The position numbers and the translations under genes are program-made. The notes beneath the pieces were generated by a model. That model was not told the DNA's origin and ran no database searches. It worked only from the letters and a program-made list of their open reading frames with translations. DNA of 64,000 nt from Pantoea rwandensis (GTDB lineage Bacteria > Pseudomonadota > Gammaproteobacteria > Enterobacterales > Enterobacteriaceae): assembly GCF_000759475.1 (NCBI RefSeq), contig NZ_CP009454.1:992001-1056000 (forward strand), given 5' to 3'. Positions 46,595-55,975 of this stretch are shown here, piece after piece. The number at the start of each line of letters is the position of its first letter. The first letter of the stretch is position 1.

Positions 46595-46945
46595 ATGCGC
46601 TATTGGTTTTTGTTAGCTCTCGCTATCCTGGCAGAAATAACCGGCACGCTCTCAATGAAATGGGCTAGCGTCAATGACGACAACGCGGGTTTTATTTTTA
46701 TGCTGGTGATGATCGCGCTCTCTTATATTTTCCTGTCTTTCGCCGTAAAACGTATCGCTTTAGGCGTGGCCTATGCGATGTGGGAAGGTATCGGCATTCT
46801 GTTTATCACCCTGTTCAGTGTCACACTGTTCGATGAAACCCTATCGCTGATGAAAGTGGCTGGCTTAATCACGCTGGTGGCGGGAATTGCGCTGATCAAA
46901 TCTGGCACGCTGACACGCAAGGAGCTGCACCATGGCCACGTTTAA
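46595..46945 (+). CDS. mdtJ: Spermidine export protein MdtJ (SMR family)
   Basis: 116 residues, four membrane helices. The family-defining Glu14 lies in the first helix ([15 protein letters not shown]). It closely resembles E. coli MdtJ ([29 protein letters not shown]), differing mainly in a shorter C-terminal tail. MdtJ and MdtI form a heteromeric spermidine exporter in the inner membrane. TTAAGGAG lies ahead of the ATG, and mdtI starts 14 bases inside its 3' end. Confidence 0.95.
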   Translation: MRYWFLLALAILAEITGTLSMKWASVNDDNAGFIFMLVMIALSYIFLSFAVKRIALGVAYAMWEGIGILFITLFSVTLFDETLSLMKVAGLITLVAGIALIKSGTLTRKELHHGHV

Positions 46946-47261
46946 TGCGATACACGTTGCCTGGCTGGCACTGGCGATTGGGCTGGAGATCGTCGCTAAT
47001 ATCTTTCTCAAATACTCCGATGGTTTCCGCCGTGTAATTTACGGCGTGCTCTCACTGGTCGCGGTGCTGGGGGCATTCAGCGCCTTGTCACAGGCGGTTA
47101 AAGGGATCGAACTCTCAGTCGCTTATGCGCTGTGGGGCGGTTTTGGTCTGGTGGCAACGGTGGCAGCCGGATGGGTGCTATTTGGTCAACGTCTGAACCG
47201 TCTCGGCTGGCTTGGTGTTGGGTTGCTGATTGCGGGGATGCTGTTGATCAAGTTCGCTTAA
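46932..47261 (+). CDS. mdtI: Spermidine export protein MdtI (SMR family)
   Basis: 109 residues as in E. coli, four membrane helices, with the essential Glu19 in [36 protein letters not shown] is the conserved third-helix region. It needs MdtJ for activity. Here mdtJI lies next to rnpB; in E. coli it is far away (36 min), so the pair has moved in one lineage. Confidence 0.95.
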   Translation: MATFNAIHVAWLALAIGLEIVANIFLKYSDGFRRVIYGVLSLVAVLGAFSALSQAVKGIELSVAYALWGGFGLVATVAAGWVLFGQRLNRLGWLGVGLLIAGMLLIKFA

Positions 47262-47352
47262 ACCTGGCTTTAGCGGCACGAGCTGTCCCGGGTTGTGCAC
47301 AACAGAAATGGTCAATCGGGTGTTTTTACACCTCGCATTCAATCGGTAATCC

Positions 47353-47393
47353 GCGCTCAACGCACTCCTTCAGGAAAAGAGTGTGTTGAGCGC
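47353..47393. terminator. Long hairpin between mdtI and yqjG
   Basis: Fifteen-bp stem GCGCTCAACGCACTC / GAGTGTGTTGAGCGC with one G-T pair and an 11-base loop, in the convergent space. There is no T tract. It may stop transcription from both sides or protect the mRNA ends. Confidence 0.5.
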
Positions 47394-47400
47394 AACGTGC

Positions 47401-48375
47401 TTAACCTCGGCCGTGTGGCTCATCCCAGTCAAACGCCGGGCCCAGCGAAATCACGCCGCTCGGGTTGATGGTCTTGTGGCTACAGTAATAGTGATGGCGA
47501 ATATGCGGCAGATTCACCGTGTCGGCGATGCCCGGCATCTGATAGATATCACGCAGGAAGCCGCTCAAATTGCGGTAATCACTGATGCGGTGACGATCGC
47601 ATTTGAAATGCGTTACATACACCGGGTCGAAGCGGACTAAGGTGGTCCATAAACGCAAATCCGCTTCTGTCAGGCGATCGCCAGCCAGATAGCGATGCTG
47701 GCCGAGGATCTGCTCAAGTCGTGCCAGCGAATGGAACAGCGCGGTGACTGATTCATCATACGCCGCCTGCGAGGTCGCGAATCCGCTCTTATACACGCCA
47801 TTGTTCACCGTGTTGTAAATCCAACCATTCAGCTCATCAATCTTATCGCGCAACGCCGGCGGATAATAATCTCCGGCGCGGGCACCCTGTGCATCAAAGG
47901 CCGTGTTGAGCATACGGATGATGTCAGCCGATTCATTACTGACGATGGTGTGCTGAGTTTTATCCCACAGCACCGGAACGGTCACGCGGCCGGTGTATTG
48001 CGGGTCGGCGTGCAGATAGAGCTGATAAAGGTATTCGTTTTGATACAGCGAGTCGCCAGTTGCGTCCGGGAAATCGTCGTCGAAGGTCCATCCGTTTTCC
48101 AGCATCAATGGATGCACCACTGAGACGGAAATCATCTCTTCCAGCCCTTTAAGCTGGCGCATCAGCAGCGTGCGGTGTGCCCACGGACAGGCAAGAGAAA
48201 CATAAAGATGATAGCGATCGCGCTCGGCAGCGAAACCCGCCTTGCCAGTTGGGCCTGCACTGCCATCTGCGGTGACCCAGTTGCGCCAGACTGCTTCTGT
48301 GCGTTTGAAGCGGCCACCGGTTGACTTCGTATCGTACCAGGTGTCATGCCAGACACCGTCAATCAGTTGTCCCAT
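47401..48375 (-). CDS. yqjG: Glutathionyl-hydroquinone reductase YqjG
   Basis: 324 residues, xi-class glutathione transferase. The N-terminal thioredoxin-like domain holds the catalytic Cys63 (SLACPWAHRTL), followed by an all-helical C-terminal domain (LEQILGQHRYLAGDRLTEAD, HFKCDRHRISDYRNL). It reduces glutathionyl-hydroquinones to hydroquinones. It lies next to yqjF as in E. coli, with a terminator between, so the genes are separately transcribed. Confidence 0.96.
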   Translation of the reverse strand: MGQLIDGVWHDTWYDTKSTGGRFKRTEAVWRNWVTADGSAGPTGKAGFAAERDRYHLYVSLACPWAHRTLLMRQLKGLEEMISVSVVHPLMLENGWTFDDDFPDATGDSLYQNEYLYQLYLHADPQYTGRVTVPVLWDKTQHTIVSNESADIIRMLNTAFDAQGARAGDYYPPALRDKIDELNGWIYNTVNNGVYKSGFATSQAAYDESVTALFHSLARLEQILGQHRYLAGDRLTEADLRLWTTLVRFDPVYVTHFKCDRHRISDYRNLSGFLRDIYQMPGIADTVNLPHIRHHYYCSHKTINPSGVISLGPAFDWDEPHGRG

Positions 48376-48390
48376 AAGCCCTCCATAAAG

Positions 48391-48415
48391 AAAAAAGGCG
48401 GGGAAAATCCCCGCC
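48391..48415 (-). terminator. Intrinsic terminator of yqjF
   Basis: On the minus strand GGCGGGGA / TCCCCGCC, followed by six T residues. Confidence 0.9.
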
Positions 48416-48455
48416 CCTGCAAATCAGTATATGTGTTCTGGCAGCGCTTGTGTGC

Positions 48456-48866
48456 TTAGCGTGCGGCTGCTGGTGCGAAACGAGCACGAATCAGACGGTC
48501 GATGCTGTAAGCACCTGGACCTACCAGACCCAGCACCAGGAAACCACCGGCGATGGACAGGTTTTTCATGAACATCAGCTGGTTAACGCCTTCAGCAAAG
48601 TTGCTGTGGAACAGGAAGGCAGTCAGCAGAGTGAAGCCCGCAGTGAACAGTGCGGTAAAACGAGTCAGGAAACCGAACAGAATTGCCAGACCGCCGCCGA
48701 ACTCCAGCAGAATAACCAGCGGCAATAAGAAGCCCGGGACGCCCATCGCCTGCATGTATTGTGCGGTACCGGCATAACCGGTGATTTTGCCCCAGCCCGC
48801 AGTGATGAACAGAATGGTCATTAATACACGTGCCAGCAGCAGGCCTGAGTCTTCGAATTTTTTCAT
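48456..48866 (-). CDS. yqjF: DoxX-family inner-membrane protein YqjF
   Basis: 136 residues, four hydrophobic segments of the DoxX fold, beginning MKKFEDSGLLLARVLMTILF and with GWGKITGYAGTAQYMQAMGV, LEFGGGLAILFGFLTRFTAL and FHSNFAEGVNQLMFMKNL. It may take part in quinone or thiosulfate redox at the membrane, as other DoxX proteins do; the E. coli gene is induced by nitroaromatic products. The frame starts one Met earlier. The start is about 200 bases after the yqjK end. Confidence 0.93.
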   Translation of the reverse strand: MKKFEDSGLLLARVLMTILFITAGWGKITGYAGTAQYMQAMGVPGFLLPLVILLEFGGGLAILFGFLTRFTALFTAGFTLLTAFLFHSNFAEGVNQLMFMKNLSIAGGFLVLGLVGPGAYSIDRLIRARFAPAAAR

Positions 48867-49033
48867 CATTTACTCCAACAAGAATTAAGAAGCAGGTTGA
48901 TGGCCTGCAAGGTTTTGATCCCGCTGAATCGCAGGTCGCAATTCGTTGGGCTGATGGAGGAAGATGATAGTCGCAGGTTGCAACAGTTGTAAGCGAGTTA
49001 AACTGTCAATGTTGTTCAGGGATTTTGATAAAG

Positions 49034-49060
49034 AAAAACCGAATCTTTTAGATCCGGTTT
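49034..49060 (-). terminator. Intrinsic terminator of yqjCDEK
   Basis: On the minus strand AACCGGATC-TAAAA-GATTCGGTT (one G-T pair), followed by T residues. Confidence 0.85.
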
Positions 49061-49072
49061 CAAATGAAGGCG

Positions 49073-49357
49073 TTAGCGAGGTTCGAGCGTGGATTTAATC
49101 ATGCGCCAGGTACTCCAAAGACCAAAACCGCGTTTTGCCCAACGCAAAATACGGTTAGGACTGCGGATTGACCAGATGGCCAGCGCGCTGCTGCCAATCG
49201 CCAGATAGCGGCGTAAGCTGAGAAACGTTAGCCAGCCGCGATCGTAGTGAGCGGTGCCATCCAGCCAGTCACGGCGTGCAGCACTGAGATCCAATCGCTG
49301 CTGCTGAACCTGATTCAACAGTTCATGAATGCGTGCTTCACGTTCACGACGGCTCAT
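49073..49357 (-). CDS. yqjK: YqjK-like protein
   Basis: 94 residues (E. coli 99). A charged helical N-terminus (SRREREARIHELLNQVQQQR) is followed by SLRRYLAIGSSALAIWSIRS, a weak membrane segment, and a basic C-terminus (RWAKRGFGLWSTWRMIK). It ends the yqjC-D-E-K group and overlaps yqjE by 4 bases. The family is uncharacterised. It probably associates with the membrane and the YqjD/E proteins. Confidence 0.9.
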   Translation of the reverse strand: MSRREREARIHELLNQVQQQRLDLSAARRDWLDGTAHYDRGWLTFLSLRRYLAIGSSALAIWSIRSPNRILRWAKRGFGLWSTWRMIKSTLEPR

Positions 49358-49749
49358 GAGCGATGCTCCTCCAGCAAGCTGCGATCGGTTTCCAGCTCCT
49401 TGCGGGTATGACGCAGCAACGTTGACTGGCGTGACTTATACAGTGTCCACACACCAAAAATCAGCGCCAGCGCAAACAGCACGGCGGTGGTAATGGCAAT
49501 CGCCATTAACCGATACTGCGCATCCACCGCCCAGATGATCAGCACCATCAGGCTCATTAAACCAAAAGCGGTAAACAGCATCGTCAGTCCAACCATCATC
49601 AGCATCTGAATCAGATTGGCTTTCTCCTCCTCTAGCTCGACAATCGCCAGACGGACGCGCGTTTCCACCATACTCACTAAGGTAGTGATGACGCGCTGAC
49701 CGATGTTGAAGACCCCTTTGCCTGGGCCGTGGCTCTGACTATCGCTCAT
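49354..49749 (-). CDS. yqjE: YqjE, holin-superfamily-like inner-membrane protein
   Basis: 131 residues with two membrane helices (MLMMVGLTMLFTAFGLMSL and MAIAITTAVLFALALIFGVW), a soluble N-terminus (GVFNIGQRVITTLVSMVETR) and a charged tail. It matches the Phage_holin_3_6/YqjE domain and E. coli YqjE. It has no proven function; with YqjD it may anchor factors to the membrane in stationary phase. It starts 1 base after the yqjD stop. Confidence 0.92.
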   Translation of the reverse strand: MSDSQSHGPGKGVFNIGQRVITTLVSMVETRVRLAIVELEEEKANLIQMLMMVGLTMLFTAFGLMSLMVLIIWAVDAQYRLMAIAITTAVLFALALIFGVWTLYKSRQSTLLRHTRKELETDRSLLEEHRS

Positions 49750-49750
49750 A

Positions 49751-50056
49751 TCAACGACGTGAGATCAGGATGCCGATCAGTACACCGACAGCTGCACCGA
49801 TGCCTACGCCGTGCCACGGATTATCGCGCACATACTCGTCGGCCTTCTCTGCCGCTTCACGCGTGGATTGCGCGATGCGTTCACCGGAATCGCCCAGGCG
49901 CTCACGCGAACTTTCAATCGCGCCGCGCGCTTTGCTGCGCAGTTTGTCCAGCTCGGTTTTCGATTTATCCGCCGAGCTGCTCAGTACTTCTTCCAGGGTG
50001 TCAGCAAGGTTTTTCAGTTCCGCACGCAGATGTTCAGATGTGGTGTCTTTAGACAT
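49751..50056 (-). CDS. yqjD: YqjD, membrane-anchored ribosome-binding protein (DUF883)
   Basis: 101 residues, as in E. coli. A long amphipathic helical region (HLRAELKNLADTLEEVLSSS, KLRSKARGAIESSRERL) is followed by a C-terminal membrane helix (GVGIGAAVGVLIGILISRR). E. coli YqjD, like ElaB and YgaM, tethers 70S and 100S ribosomes at the inner membrane in stationary phase. The ATG at 50056 gives the E. coli start MSKDTTSEHLR, although the frame runs back to 50068. Confidence 0.95.
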   Translation of the reverse strand: MSKDTTSEHLRAELKNLADTLEEVLSSSADKSKTELDKLRSKARGAIESSRERLGDSGERIAQSTREAAEKADEYVRDNPWHGVGIGAAVGVLIGILISRR

Positions 50057-50090
50057 GAAGTTCTCCATTACATCATTTATTTAAGTCCGA

Positions 50091-50462
50091 TTAGTAAGGC
50101 TCAGCTTCAAGCTTTTTCAGCTCGTGCTGTGCCTCTTCCAGCTTACGTTCGCGCTTCTCAATCTTATCTTTGTCGCCATCCTGACGCTCTTCCTTCAACT
50201 CACGCTCACGTTCCGCAATTTTGTGTTTTTGCTCTGCAATGCGTTCGCTGTGGGCTGACTTCAGTCTTTCATCAGTACAATTCGCACGTACTTCAGTGAG
50301 CGCGCGCTCCAGCCCGGTCACACGGCGCTGGTTATCGTGCTGTTTAGCCATGTCGATTTCACGCTGAATATCGTGTTCTTTCTGCTGACACAGCGATTCA
50401 GCTGCCATCAGAGATCCCGAGAGAGAGAACAGAATAGCACCCAGCAGTAATTGATGTTTCAT
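50091..50462 (-). CDS. yqjC: YqjC, periplasmic DUF1090 protein
   Basis: 123 residues. A Sec signal peptide ends GSLMAAE (about 21-22), followed by DUF1090 with Cys in SLCQQKEHDIQ and RANCTDERL, and a long charged helix (KEERQDGDKDKIEKRERKLE). Function unknown; E. coli yqjC is upstream of yqjD in the same order. It is likely the first gene of the yqjCDEK group, which then ends in the terminator at 49034-49060. Confidence 0.92.
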   Translation of the reverse strand: MKHQLLLGAILFSLSGSLMAAESLCQQKEHDIQREIDMAKQHDNQRRVTGLERALTEVRANCTDERLKSAHSERIAEQKHKIAERERELKEERQDGDKDKIEKRERKLEEAQHELKKLEAEPY

Positions 50463-50601
50463 CAGGTTTTACCTTCCATTGTTGATGACCTGCCGCAAAC
50501 CGGGCAGGAGAAGCGTCCCAGCTTGTCTTAACTCGCGCTACCTTTAAGCATAGACAGCAGACGAAAAAATTCAACGAAGACGCGGGGATAGCGAGGATTG
50601 A

Positions 50602-50632
50602 TTCACCGTCTGGCTTATCGCCAGACGGTGAA
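50602..50632. terminator. Hairpin after mzrA
   Basis: Thirteen-bp perfect stem TTCACCGTCTGGC / GCCAGACGGTGAA with loop TTATC, 2 bases after the mzrA stop on its strand. No clear T tract. Confidence 0.6.
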
Positions 50633-50634
50633 AA

Positions 50635-51003
50635 TCAGCTATAAGTTGGGCGGTTGCTGTCAGATACTTGCTGCGAAGCTTGCGGTCCGCTTGCGACGAC
50701 AAAGCCCTGTGGTAGCAAGCGTTTCAGCACTTTTTGGGCGGCAAGGCTTTGTTCTTCATTTTCGAAATGAATCACCAGCGCATCGCCCGCAGGTGTAATG
50801 CTTTTGATACGCACACCTTGCGCACTGAGCTGCTGATACAGATAAAAGCCATCCGGCAAGTTGGTACCATTGTGTGCGACGCGAATCTGTACCACGGTAT
50901 CGTGCTGCAACATCGAAGGTACAAAGATCACTGCCAGCAGCGCCAGCGCAGCGCCAAGTGCCCAGGGCACAAAGCGCCTGGGGAACCCACGGAATCTGAT
51001 CAT
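50635..51003 (-). CDS. mzrA: EnvZ/OmpR modulator MzrA
   Basis: 122 residues (E. coli 127). One N-terminal membrane segment ([20 protein letters not shown]) and a periplasmic domain with [20 protein letters not shown] and the conserved [19 protein letters not shown]. It interacts with EnvZ in the inner membrane and couples the Cpx response to OmpR targets. It overlaps yqjA by 4 bases, as in E. coli, so the two form an operon. Confidence 0.94.
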   Translation of the reverse strand: MIRFRGFPRRFVPWALGAALALLAVIFVPSMLQHDTVVQIRVAHNGTNLPDGFYLYQQLSAQGVRIKSITPAGDALVIHFENEEQSLAAQKVLKRLLPQGFVVASGPQASQQVSDSNRPTYS

Positions 51004-51677
51004 GGCTGTGAATTCCCGTTGCGTGAAGACTGACGTTTACGCCACAGCACCACCAGAGAGCCCACCAGACCAATCACCAGCAACACTAGCGGTAACAGCA
51101 TCAGGCAGAACATCAGTTCATCTTCATAGCGGCGGAAAATCGGCGTTTTACCCAGCGCGAAGCCCAGTACCGTCAGAATCACCACCCACAGGAAACCGCT
51201 CATCCAGTTGAAGAACTGGAAGCGTGCATTACTCAGACCAGAAAGCCCGGCAATGGTCGGCAGCAGGGTGCGCACAAAGGCAATAAATCGACCGATCAGC
51301 AAGGCCGAAAGCCCATGGCGATGGAATAAGCTATGCGCGCGTTGATGATATTGCGCCGGAAGGTGCGAGAGCCACTTCTGTACCGTAGGCGTATTCCCCA
51401 GCCATCGGCCCTGAATGTAACTTACCCAACAGCCCAGACTGGCGCCGGTGGTCAAAATCAGGATGGTCAGCGGGAAACCCATGGTGCCTTTGGCAATCAA
51501 AACACCGACTAAAATCAATAGACTATCGCCGGGCAGAAACGCGGCGGGTAGCAGGCCATTCTCGAGAAACAGGATCAAGAACAGCACGCCATAAATGGCC
51601 CAAACCAGTGTCGGGTCGGAGAGCATTTCGTAATCCTGCTGCCACAAGGCATGCAGCAATGCTTTCAAAATATCCAT
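51000..51677 (-). CDS. yqjA: DedA-family membrane protein YqjA
   Basis: 225 residues (E. coli 220), four to five membrane helices. The DedA signature is intact: [20 protein letters not shown], with the essential Glu and Asp, and [20 protein letters not shown], with the essential Arg. E. coli YqjA with YghB supports proton-motive-force homeostasis, alkaline tolerance and division-protein export. I chose the second of two adjacent ATGs ([12 protein letters not shown]) by alignment. Divided from exuR by 321 bases. Confidence 0.95.
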   Translation of the reverse strand: MDILKALLHALWQQDYEMLSDPTLVWAIYGVLFLILFLENGLLPAAFLPGDSLLILVGVLIAKGTMGFPLTILILTTGASLGCWVSYIQGRWLGNTPTVQKWLSHLPAQYHQRAHSLFHRHGLSALLIGRFIAFVRTLLPTIAGLSGLSNARFQFFNWMSGFLWVVILTVLGFALGKTPIFRRYEDELMFCLMLLPLVLLVIGLVGSLVVLWRKRQSSRNGNSQP

Positions 51678-51998
51678 CAATCATTCCTGAACATCATTGT
51701 TAAACGTGCCCGTAAGGGACTGAGGCGCAGGCTGGCTTGGTTATACATTTTTGGTATGCAGCCGTTGCGGGATTTCCGGATCCATCCAGAATTGATTGTT
51801 AAATCAGCGACTTTTTAAAGCCCTGTCGCAAAGGGTAAGAAAAGGGCGATAACTGTAACAAAAATCATGCAGGTCAGACAGTGTAAAGTGGCGCTCGCAC
51901 AGGAGTTTTACCTTTTGACGCAGATGCTCAAAAGGAGCTTTACATGAGCTGACACTATTGCAGATTAACTGACTTATTCGCCTGGAAATGCAGCAGAA
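51678..51998. other. Intergenic region yqjA / exuR
   Basis: Between the start of yqjA and the end of exuR. It must hold the yqjA promoter; no clear -35/-10 pair stands out. A CCTTTTGA-N9-TCAAAAGG inverted repeat at 51911-51935 includes a Shine-Dalgarno-like AAAGGAG followed by ATG AGC TGA, a two-codon frame. I saw no gene. Confidence 0.45.
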
Positions 51999-52772
51999 TC
52001 AATAAGAATTGTCACTACCTTCCGGCAGGATGACGGGATTTTCCGCAAACATGTAACGGTCGACATTAAATTCAAAATCGTCGGCGGTGGCGTTAAACAG
52101 CATCTGTTTAGTATTTTCCAGGTGCTGCCACATTGCCAGCTTACTGGCGGCGGGATCTTTGCGCATGAGTGCTTTCAGAATCTGGTCATGATCGTCGCAC
52201 CAACTGGTGATGTTGCGCGCATCAATATGTTCGTGCAGTTTGAGCCAATAAGGGTTATGCAGGCGATGCAACCACATCTTCTCGACAATCGCGGCGAGCG
52301 CGCTGTTTTGCGTGGATTGCGCGATGCGGACGTGGAAATGCATATCCCATTCTGAATCACGTGAATGGTCTTCCTGGCGGGCTTTTGCCTGAATCGCCAT
52401 CAACGCCATGATGTCCTGACGCGTGACCTGGGTGGCGGCAAACTCGGCCACGTTGCTTTCAATTAACTGGCGCGCCTGCAACAGCTCAAACGGTCCGAAG
52501 CTGGCAAATTCCAGCTGGCTGGGGGTGGTCTCACGGTTTTGCTGCTGATTGCTGATGACGTGGATGCCGGAGCCCTTACGCACTTCAACATACCCTTCCA
52601 CTTCCAGCATAATGATGGCTTCGCGAACCACGGTGCGGCTGACTTCCATCTCCTCAGCTATCAGGCGTTCAGCAGGCAGCTTATCGCCCACGCGATAATC
52701 ATCCGCCTCGATACGACGTTTGAGTTCACTGGCGAGTTTTTGGTAAAGACGACGGGATTCGTTCAGATCCAT
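51999..52772 (-). CDS. exuR: ExuR, GntR-family repressor of hexuronate genes
   Basis: 257 residues (E. coli 258), FadR subgroup. The winged helix-turn-helix is at about 10-75 ([40 protein letters not shown]), followed by the FCD ligand domain with the metal-binding His residues ([23 protein letters not shown]). It represses exuT and the uxa genes; galacturonate or tagaturonate relieves repression. An operator-like palindrome lies 32 bases upstream of the ATG, which suggests autoregulation. Confidence 0.96.
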   Translation of the reverse strand: MDLNESRRLYQKLASELKRRIEADDYRVGDKLPAERLIAEEMEVSRTVVREAIIMLEVEGYVEVRKGSGIHVISNQQQNRETTPSQLEFASFGPFELLQARQLIESNVAEFAATQVTRQDIMALMAIQAKARQEDHSRDSEWDMHFHVRIAQSTQNSALAAIVEKMWLHRLHNPYWLKLHEHIDARNITSWCDDHDQILKALMRKDPAASKLAMWQHLENTKQMLFNATADDFEFNVDRYMFAENPVILPEGSDNSY

Positions 52773-52803
52773 TGCGCGGTTCGCTGTGGCAGGGAAGGAT
52801 GAG

Positions 52804-52818
52804 TTGTTATACCACTTT
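52804..52818. promoter_or_regulatory. ExuR operator candidate upstream of exuR
   Basis: TTGTTATACCACTTT matches the UxuR/ExuR-type palindrome TTGGTATACCAATTT at 13 of 15 positions. It lies between exuT and exuR. Confidence 0.6.
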
Positions 52819-52867
52819 GACCGGGTGGAGGAAATGGGCTGACGTGCGCCAGCCCAAAGCGTGGAGA

Positions 52868-54169
52868 TTAAGTGCGGGCTGTCGCCGGTTGTGCCACGTG
52901 CTGAACGTCCAGCTCAGATACCGGCTGATTTTTCAGCACGGTCCAGATCACACAGGCACCGAGCAGGTCGAACACCGCCAGCGCAGCAAACAGCGGGCTG
53001 AAGCCCAGCGTATCAGCCAATGCACCCACCACCAGCGCAAACAGGGTGCTGGCAGTCCACGCGGCCATGCCGGTCAGGCCATTCGCCGTGGCCACTTCAT
53101 TACGGCCAAATACATCCGAGGAGAGGGTGATCAACGCACCGGACAGTGCCTGATGGGCGAAGCCACCGACGCACAGCAAACCAATTGCCACATAAGGGCT
53201 GGTAAACAAGCCGATGGTGCCCGGTGCAATCATTAACACCGCGCCCATGGTGACCACCAGTTTGCGCGACACAATCAGGTTAACGCCAAACCAGCGCTGG
53301 AACAGCGGTGGCAGGTAACCGCCGACGATACAGCCGAGGTCGGCAAACAGCATCGGCATCCAGGCGAACATGGCGATCTCTTTAAGGTTGAAGCCGTAGA
53401 CCTTGAACATGAACAGCGGGATCCACGCGTTAAAGGTGCCCCATGCCGGTTCCGCGAGGAAACGTGGCAGGGCAATGCCCCAGAACTGGCGATTACGCAG
53501 GATCTGGCGGGCTGACATTTTGCTGTTATTGCCGGTCTGATGCTGTACTTCCTGACCGGAAATAATGTAGTGACGCTCTTCTTCGCTGAGTTTAGTTTGC
53601 TGTTTAGGATGTTTATAAAATATTAACCAGCACAACGCCCACGCCATGCTCAGCACGCCAGTGATGATAAAGGCCAGCTGCCAGCTGTGTGCCAGAATCG
53701 CCCATACCACCAGCGGTGGTGCCAGCATCGCACCAATCGATGAACCCACGTTGAAATAGCCTACCGCGACGGAACGCTCTTTGGCCGGGAACCATTCGCT
53801 ACTGGCTTTCAGGCCAGCAGGAATCATTGCCGCTTCTGCCGCGCCCACCGCGCCACGTGCCAGCGCAAAACCACCCCAGCTGCCGGCCATGGCGGTGGCG
53901 GCACAGAAGATCGCCCAAAGGATGGCAAACACGGCGTAGCCAATTTTGGTGCCCAGTAAATCGAGCACATAACCCGCCACAGGTTGCATCACGGTGTAGC
54001 ACGCCGAATAAGCGGCGACGATATAGGAGTACTGTTGTGTGGTAATGCCCAGCTGCGTTTCCAGCGTCGGCGCGGCCACGGCAATGGTATTACGTGTCAG
54101 GTAACCGAGAATGGTGCCCAACGTCACCAGCCCAATCATGTACCAGCGTAGCCCTTTGATCTTACGCAT
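52868..54169 (-). CDS. exuT: Hexuronate transporter ExuT (MFS)
   Basis: 433 residues (E. coli 432), twelve membrane helices. Conserved parts include [60 protein letters not shown] and [20 protein letters not shown]. It imports D-galacturonate and D-glucuronate by proton symport. I chose the second of two adjacent ATGs, which has a better-spaced GAGGT and aligns with E. coli. Divergent from uxaC, with operator-like and CRP-like sites between. Confidence 0.97.
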   Translation of the reverse strand: MRKIKGLRWYMIGLVTLGTILGYLTRNTIAVAAPTLETQLGITTQQYSYIVAAYSACYTVMQPVAGYVLDLLGTKIGYAVFAILWAIFCAATAMAGSWGGFALARGAVGAAEAAMIPAGLKASSEWFPAKERSVAVGYFNVGSSIGAMLAPPLVVWAILAHSWQLAFIITGVLSMAWALCWLIFYKHPKQQTKLSEEERHYIISGQEVQHQTGNNSKMSARQILRNRQFWGIALPRFLAEPAWGTFNAWIPLFMFKVYGFNLKEIAMFAWMPMLFADLGCIVGGYLPPLFQRWFGVNLIVSRKLVVTMGAVLMIAPGTIGLFTSPYVAIGLLCVGGFAHQALSGALITLSSDVFGRNEVATANGLTGMAAWTASTLFALVVGALADTLGFSPLFAALAVFDLLGACVIWTVLKNQPVSELDVQHVAQPATART

Positions 54170-54320
54170 CATTTACCTCTTCCAGTCTGTCGTAACACTT
54201 GCCATTAAAGGTAGGGGAGCACTTGAGTACTCCCGCTGGCGGCGATGACGAATCAGACCTGCCGCCTTGTTGTTATGAGATGTGCCATGAGGTTCGGCAT
54301 CAACGAGGTGAGAGATTAAC

Positions 54321-54335
54321 TTGTTATACAACTTT
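54321..54335. promoter_or_regulatory. ExuR operator candidate at the exuT promoter side
   Basis: TTGTTATACAACTTT matches TTGGTATACCAATTT at 12 of 15 positions. It overlaps a perfect CAACTTT-A-AAAGTTG palindrome (54329-54343), so two factors or two dimers may bind. Confidence 0.55.
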
Positions 54336-54462
54336 AAAAGTTGAATGCCATCACAAAAACCCTGCATGTGCTGTGTGATCCACTAAACAGGCGTTATAAC
54401 AGCAAGTTAGTGCAATATAGCTGACTATTTTGTCCATATACCCACAGGGAAACTGTCATTAT

Positions 54463-54478
54463 TGTGAGGTCTATCGCA
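54463..54478 (+). promoter_or_regulatory. CRP-like site between exuT and uxaC
   Basis: TGTGA-GGTCTA-TCGCA matches the CRP consensus at 9 of 10 positions. It lies 80 bases before the uxaC start, within the divergent control region, as expected for catabolite-controlled uronate genes. Confidence 0.65.
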
Positions 54479-54501
54479 AACAATTTTGCCGATCGTCAAA
54501 A

Positions 54502-54517
54502 TTGGTATGATAACTTT
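54502..54517. promoter_or_regulatory. ExuR operator candidate at the uxaC promoter side
   Basis: TTGGTATGATAACTTT carries the perfect left half (AAATTGGTAT) of the ExuR palindrome. The right half is one base displaced, so this is weaker than the other two sites. It is 41 bases upstream of the uxaC ATG. Confidence 0.45.
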
Positions 54518-54557
54518 GAATCAGAAGCCAATTGGCCCCAAACATGAGGAAGCAGGT

Positions 54558-55973
54558 ATGTCGCGTTTTATGAGTGAGGATTTTCTACTCGATAGCGAGT
54601 TCGCCCGTCGTCTGTACCATGACTACGCCAAAGACCAGCCGATTTTCGACTATCACTGCCATTTACCGCCGCAGCAGATTGCCGAAAATTACCGCTTCAC
54701 CAATCTCTATGACATCTGGCTGAAAGGCGATCACTACAAATGGCGTGCGATGCGTGCTAATGGCGTACCCGAAGCGCTGTGCACCGGCGACGCCAGCGAT
54801 CGCGATAAATTCAACGCCTGGGCGCGCACGGTGCCGCATACCATCGGCAATCCGCTGTATCACTGGACGCACCTTGAGCTGCGCCGCCCGTTTGGCATCA
54901 CCGATGTATTGCTGAATGAGCAGAGCGCGGACCGCATCTGGCAGCAGTGCAATGAACTGCTGGCGCAGGATGCCTTTAGCGCACGTGGCATCATGCAGCA
55001 GATGAAGGTGAAAATGGTCGGTACCACTGACGATCCGCTTGATGATCTGCAGCACCATCGCACGCTGGCGGACGATGCCAGCTTCAGCGTGAAAGTGCTG
55101 CCAAGCTGGCGTCCGGATAAAGCCTTCAACATTGAGCTGGATACCTTCCTGCCGTGGATTCAGCGTCTGGAGCAGGTCGCCGATGTCAGCGTGCAACGTT
55201 TTGATGATCTGCGCCGCGCGTTGAGCCTGCGTCTCGATCATTTTGCCGCACACGGCTGCAAAATCTCCGACCATGCGCTGGATGTGGTGCTGTTTGCCGA
55301 GGCCGATGAAAGCACGCTGGATGGTATTCTGGCGCGTCGCCTGCAAGGTATTGCACCGTCGCAAGAGGAGGTGGCACAGTTTAAAACGGCGGTGCTGGTG
55401 TGGCTGGGCAGCGAATATGCGCGTCGCGGCTGGGCGCAGCAATATCACATTGGTGCGCTGCGTAATGCGAATCGTCGGCAGTTCGATATTCTCGGCCCGG
55501 ATGTGGGCTTTGACTCCATTAATGATGCGCCGATGGCGATCCCTTTGGGTCGTTTGCTGGATGCGCAGAACCGTAACAACGCACTGCCGAAAACTATCCT
55601 TTACTGCGTTAACCCACGCGACAACGAAGTGCTGGCGACCATGGCGGGCAACTTCCAGGGCGAAGGTGAACCAGGCAAGATGCAGTTTGGTTCCGCCTGG
55701 TGGTTTAACGATCAGCTCGATGGCATGCACCGTCAGATGACGCAGCTGGCGCAGATCGGCCTGTTGAGTCGCTTTGTCGGTATGCTCACCGACAGCCGTA
55801 GTTTCCTCTCCTATACCCGCCACGAGTATTTCCGCCGCCTGCTGTGCCAGATGATCGGCAACTGGGTTGAGCGCGGTGAAGCGCCAGCCGACGAAGCACT
55901 GCTGGGACAGATGGTGCAAAACATCTGCTTCAACAACGCGCGCGATTACTTCGGCATTGAGTTGGGAGCCTGA
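54558..55973 (+). CDS. uxaC: Glucuronate/galacturonate isomerase UxaC
   Basis: 471 residues (E. coli 470), urease-superfamily isomerase. Key parts: [18 protein letters not shown] (first metal-binding HxH), [30 protein letters not shown] and [20 protein letters not shown]. It converts D-galacturonate to tagaturonate and D-glucuronate to fructuronate. The start at 54558 has AGGA upstream and aligns with E. coli; the frame extends back to 54486 over an operator. The stop overlaps the uxaB start region, so the operon is tight. Confidence 0.97.
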   Translation: MSRFMSEDFLLDSEFARRLYHDYAKDQPIFDYHCHLPPQQIAENYRFTNLYDIWLKGDHYKWRAMRANGVPEALCTGDASDRDKFNAWARTVPHTIGNPLYHWTHLELRRPFGITDVLLNEQSADRIWQQCNELLAQDAFSARGIMQQMKVKMVGTTDDPLDDLQHHRTLADDASFSVKVLPSWRPDKAFNIELDTFLPWIQRLEQVADVSVQRFDDLRRALSLRLDHFAAHGCKISDHALDVVLFAEADESTLDGILARRLQGIAPSQEEVAQFKTAVLVWLGSEYARRGWAQQYHIGALRNANRRQFDILGPDVGFDSINDAPMAIPLGRLLDAQNRNNALPKTILYCVNPRDNEVLATMAGNFQGEGEPGKMQFGSAWWFNDQLDGMHRQMTQLAQIGLLSRFVGMLTDSRSFLSYTRHEYFRRLLCQMIGNWVERGEAPADEALLGQMVQNICFNNARDYFGIELGA

Positions 55974-55975
55974 TG

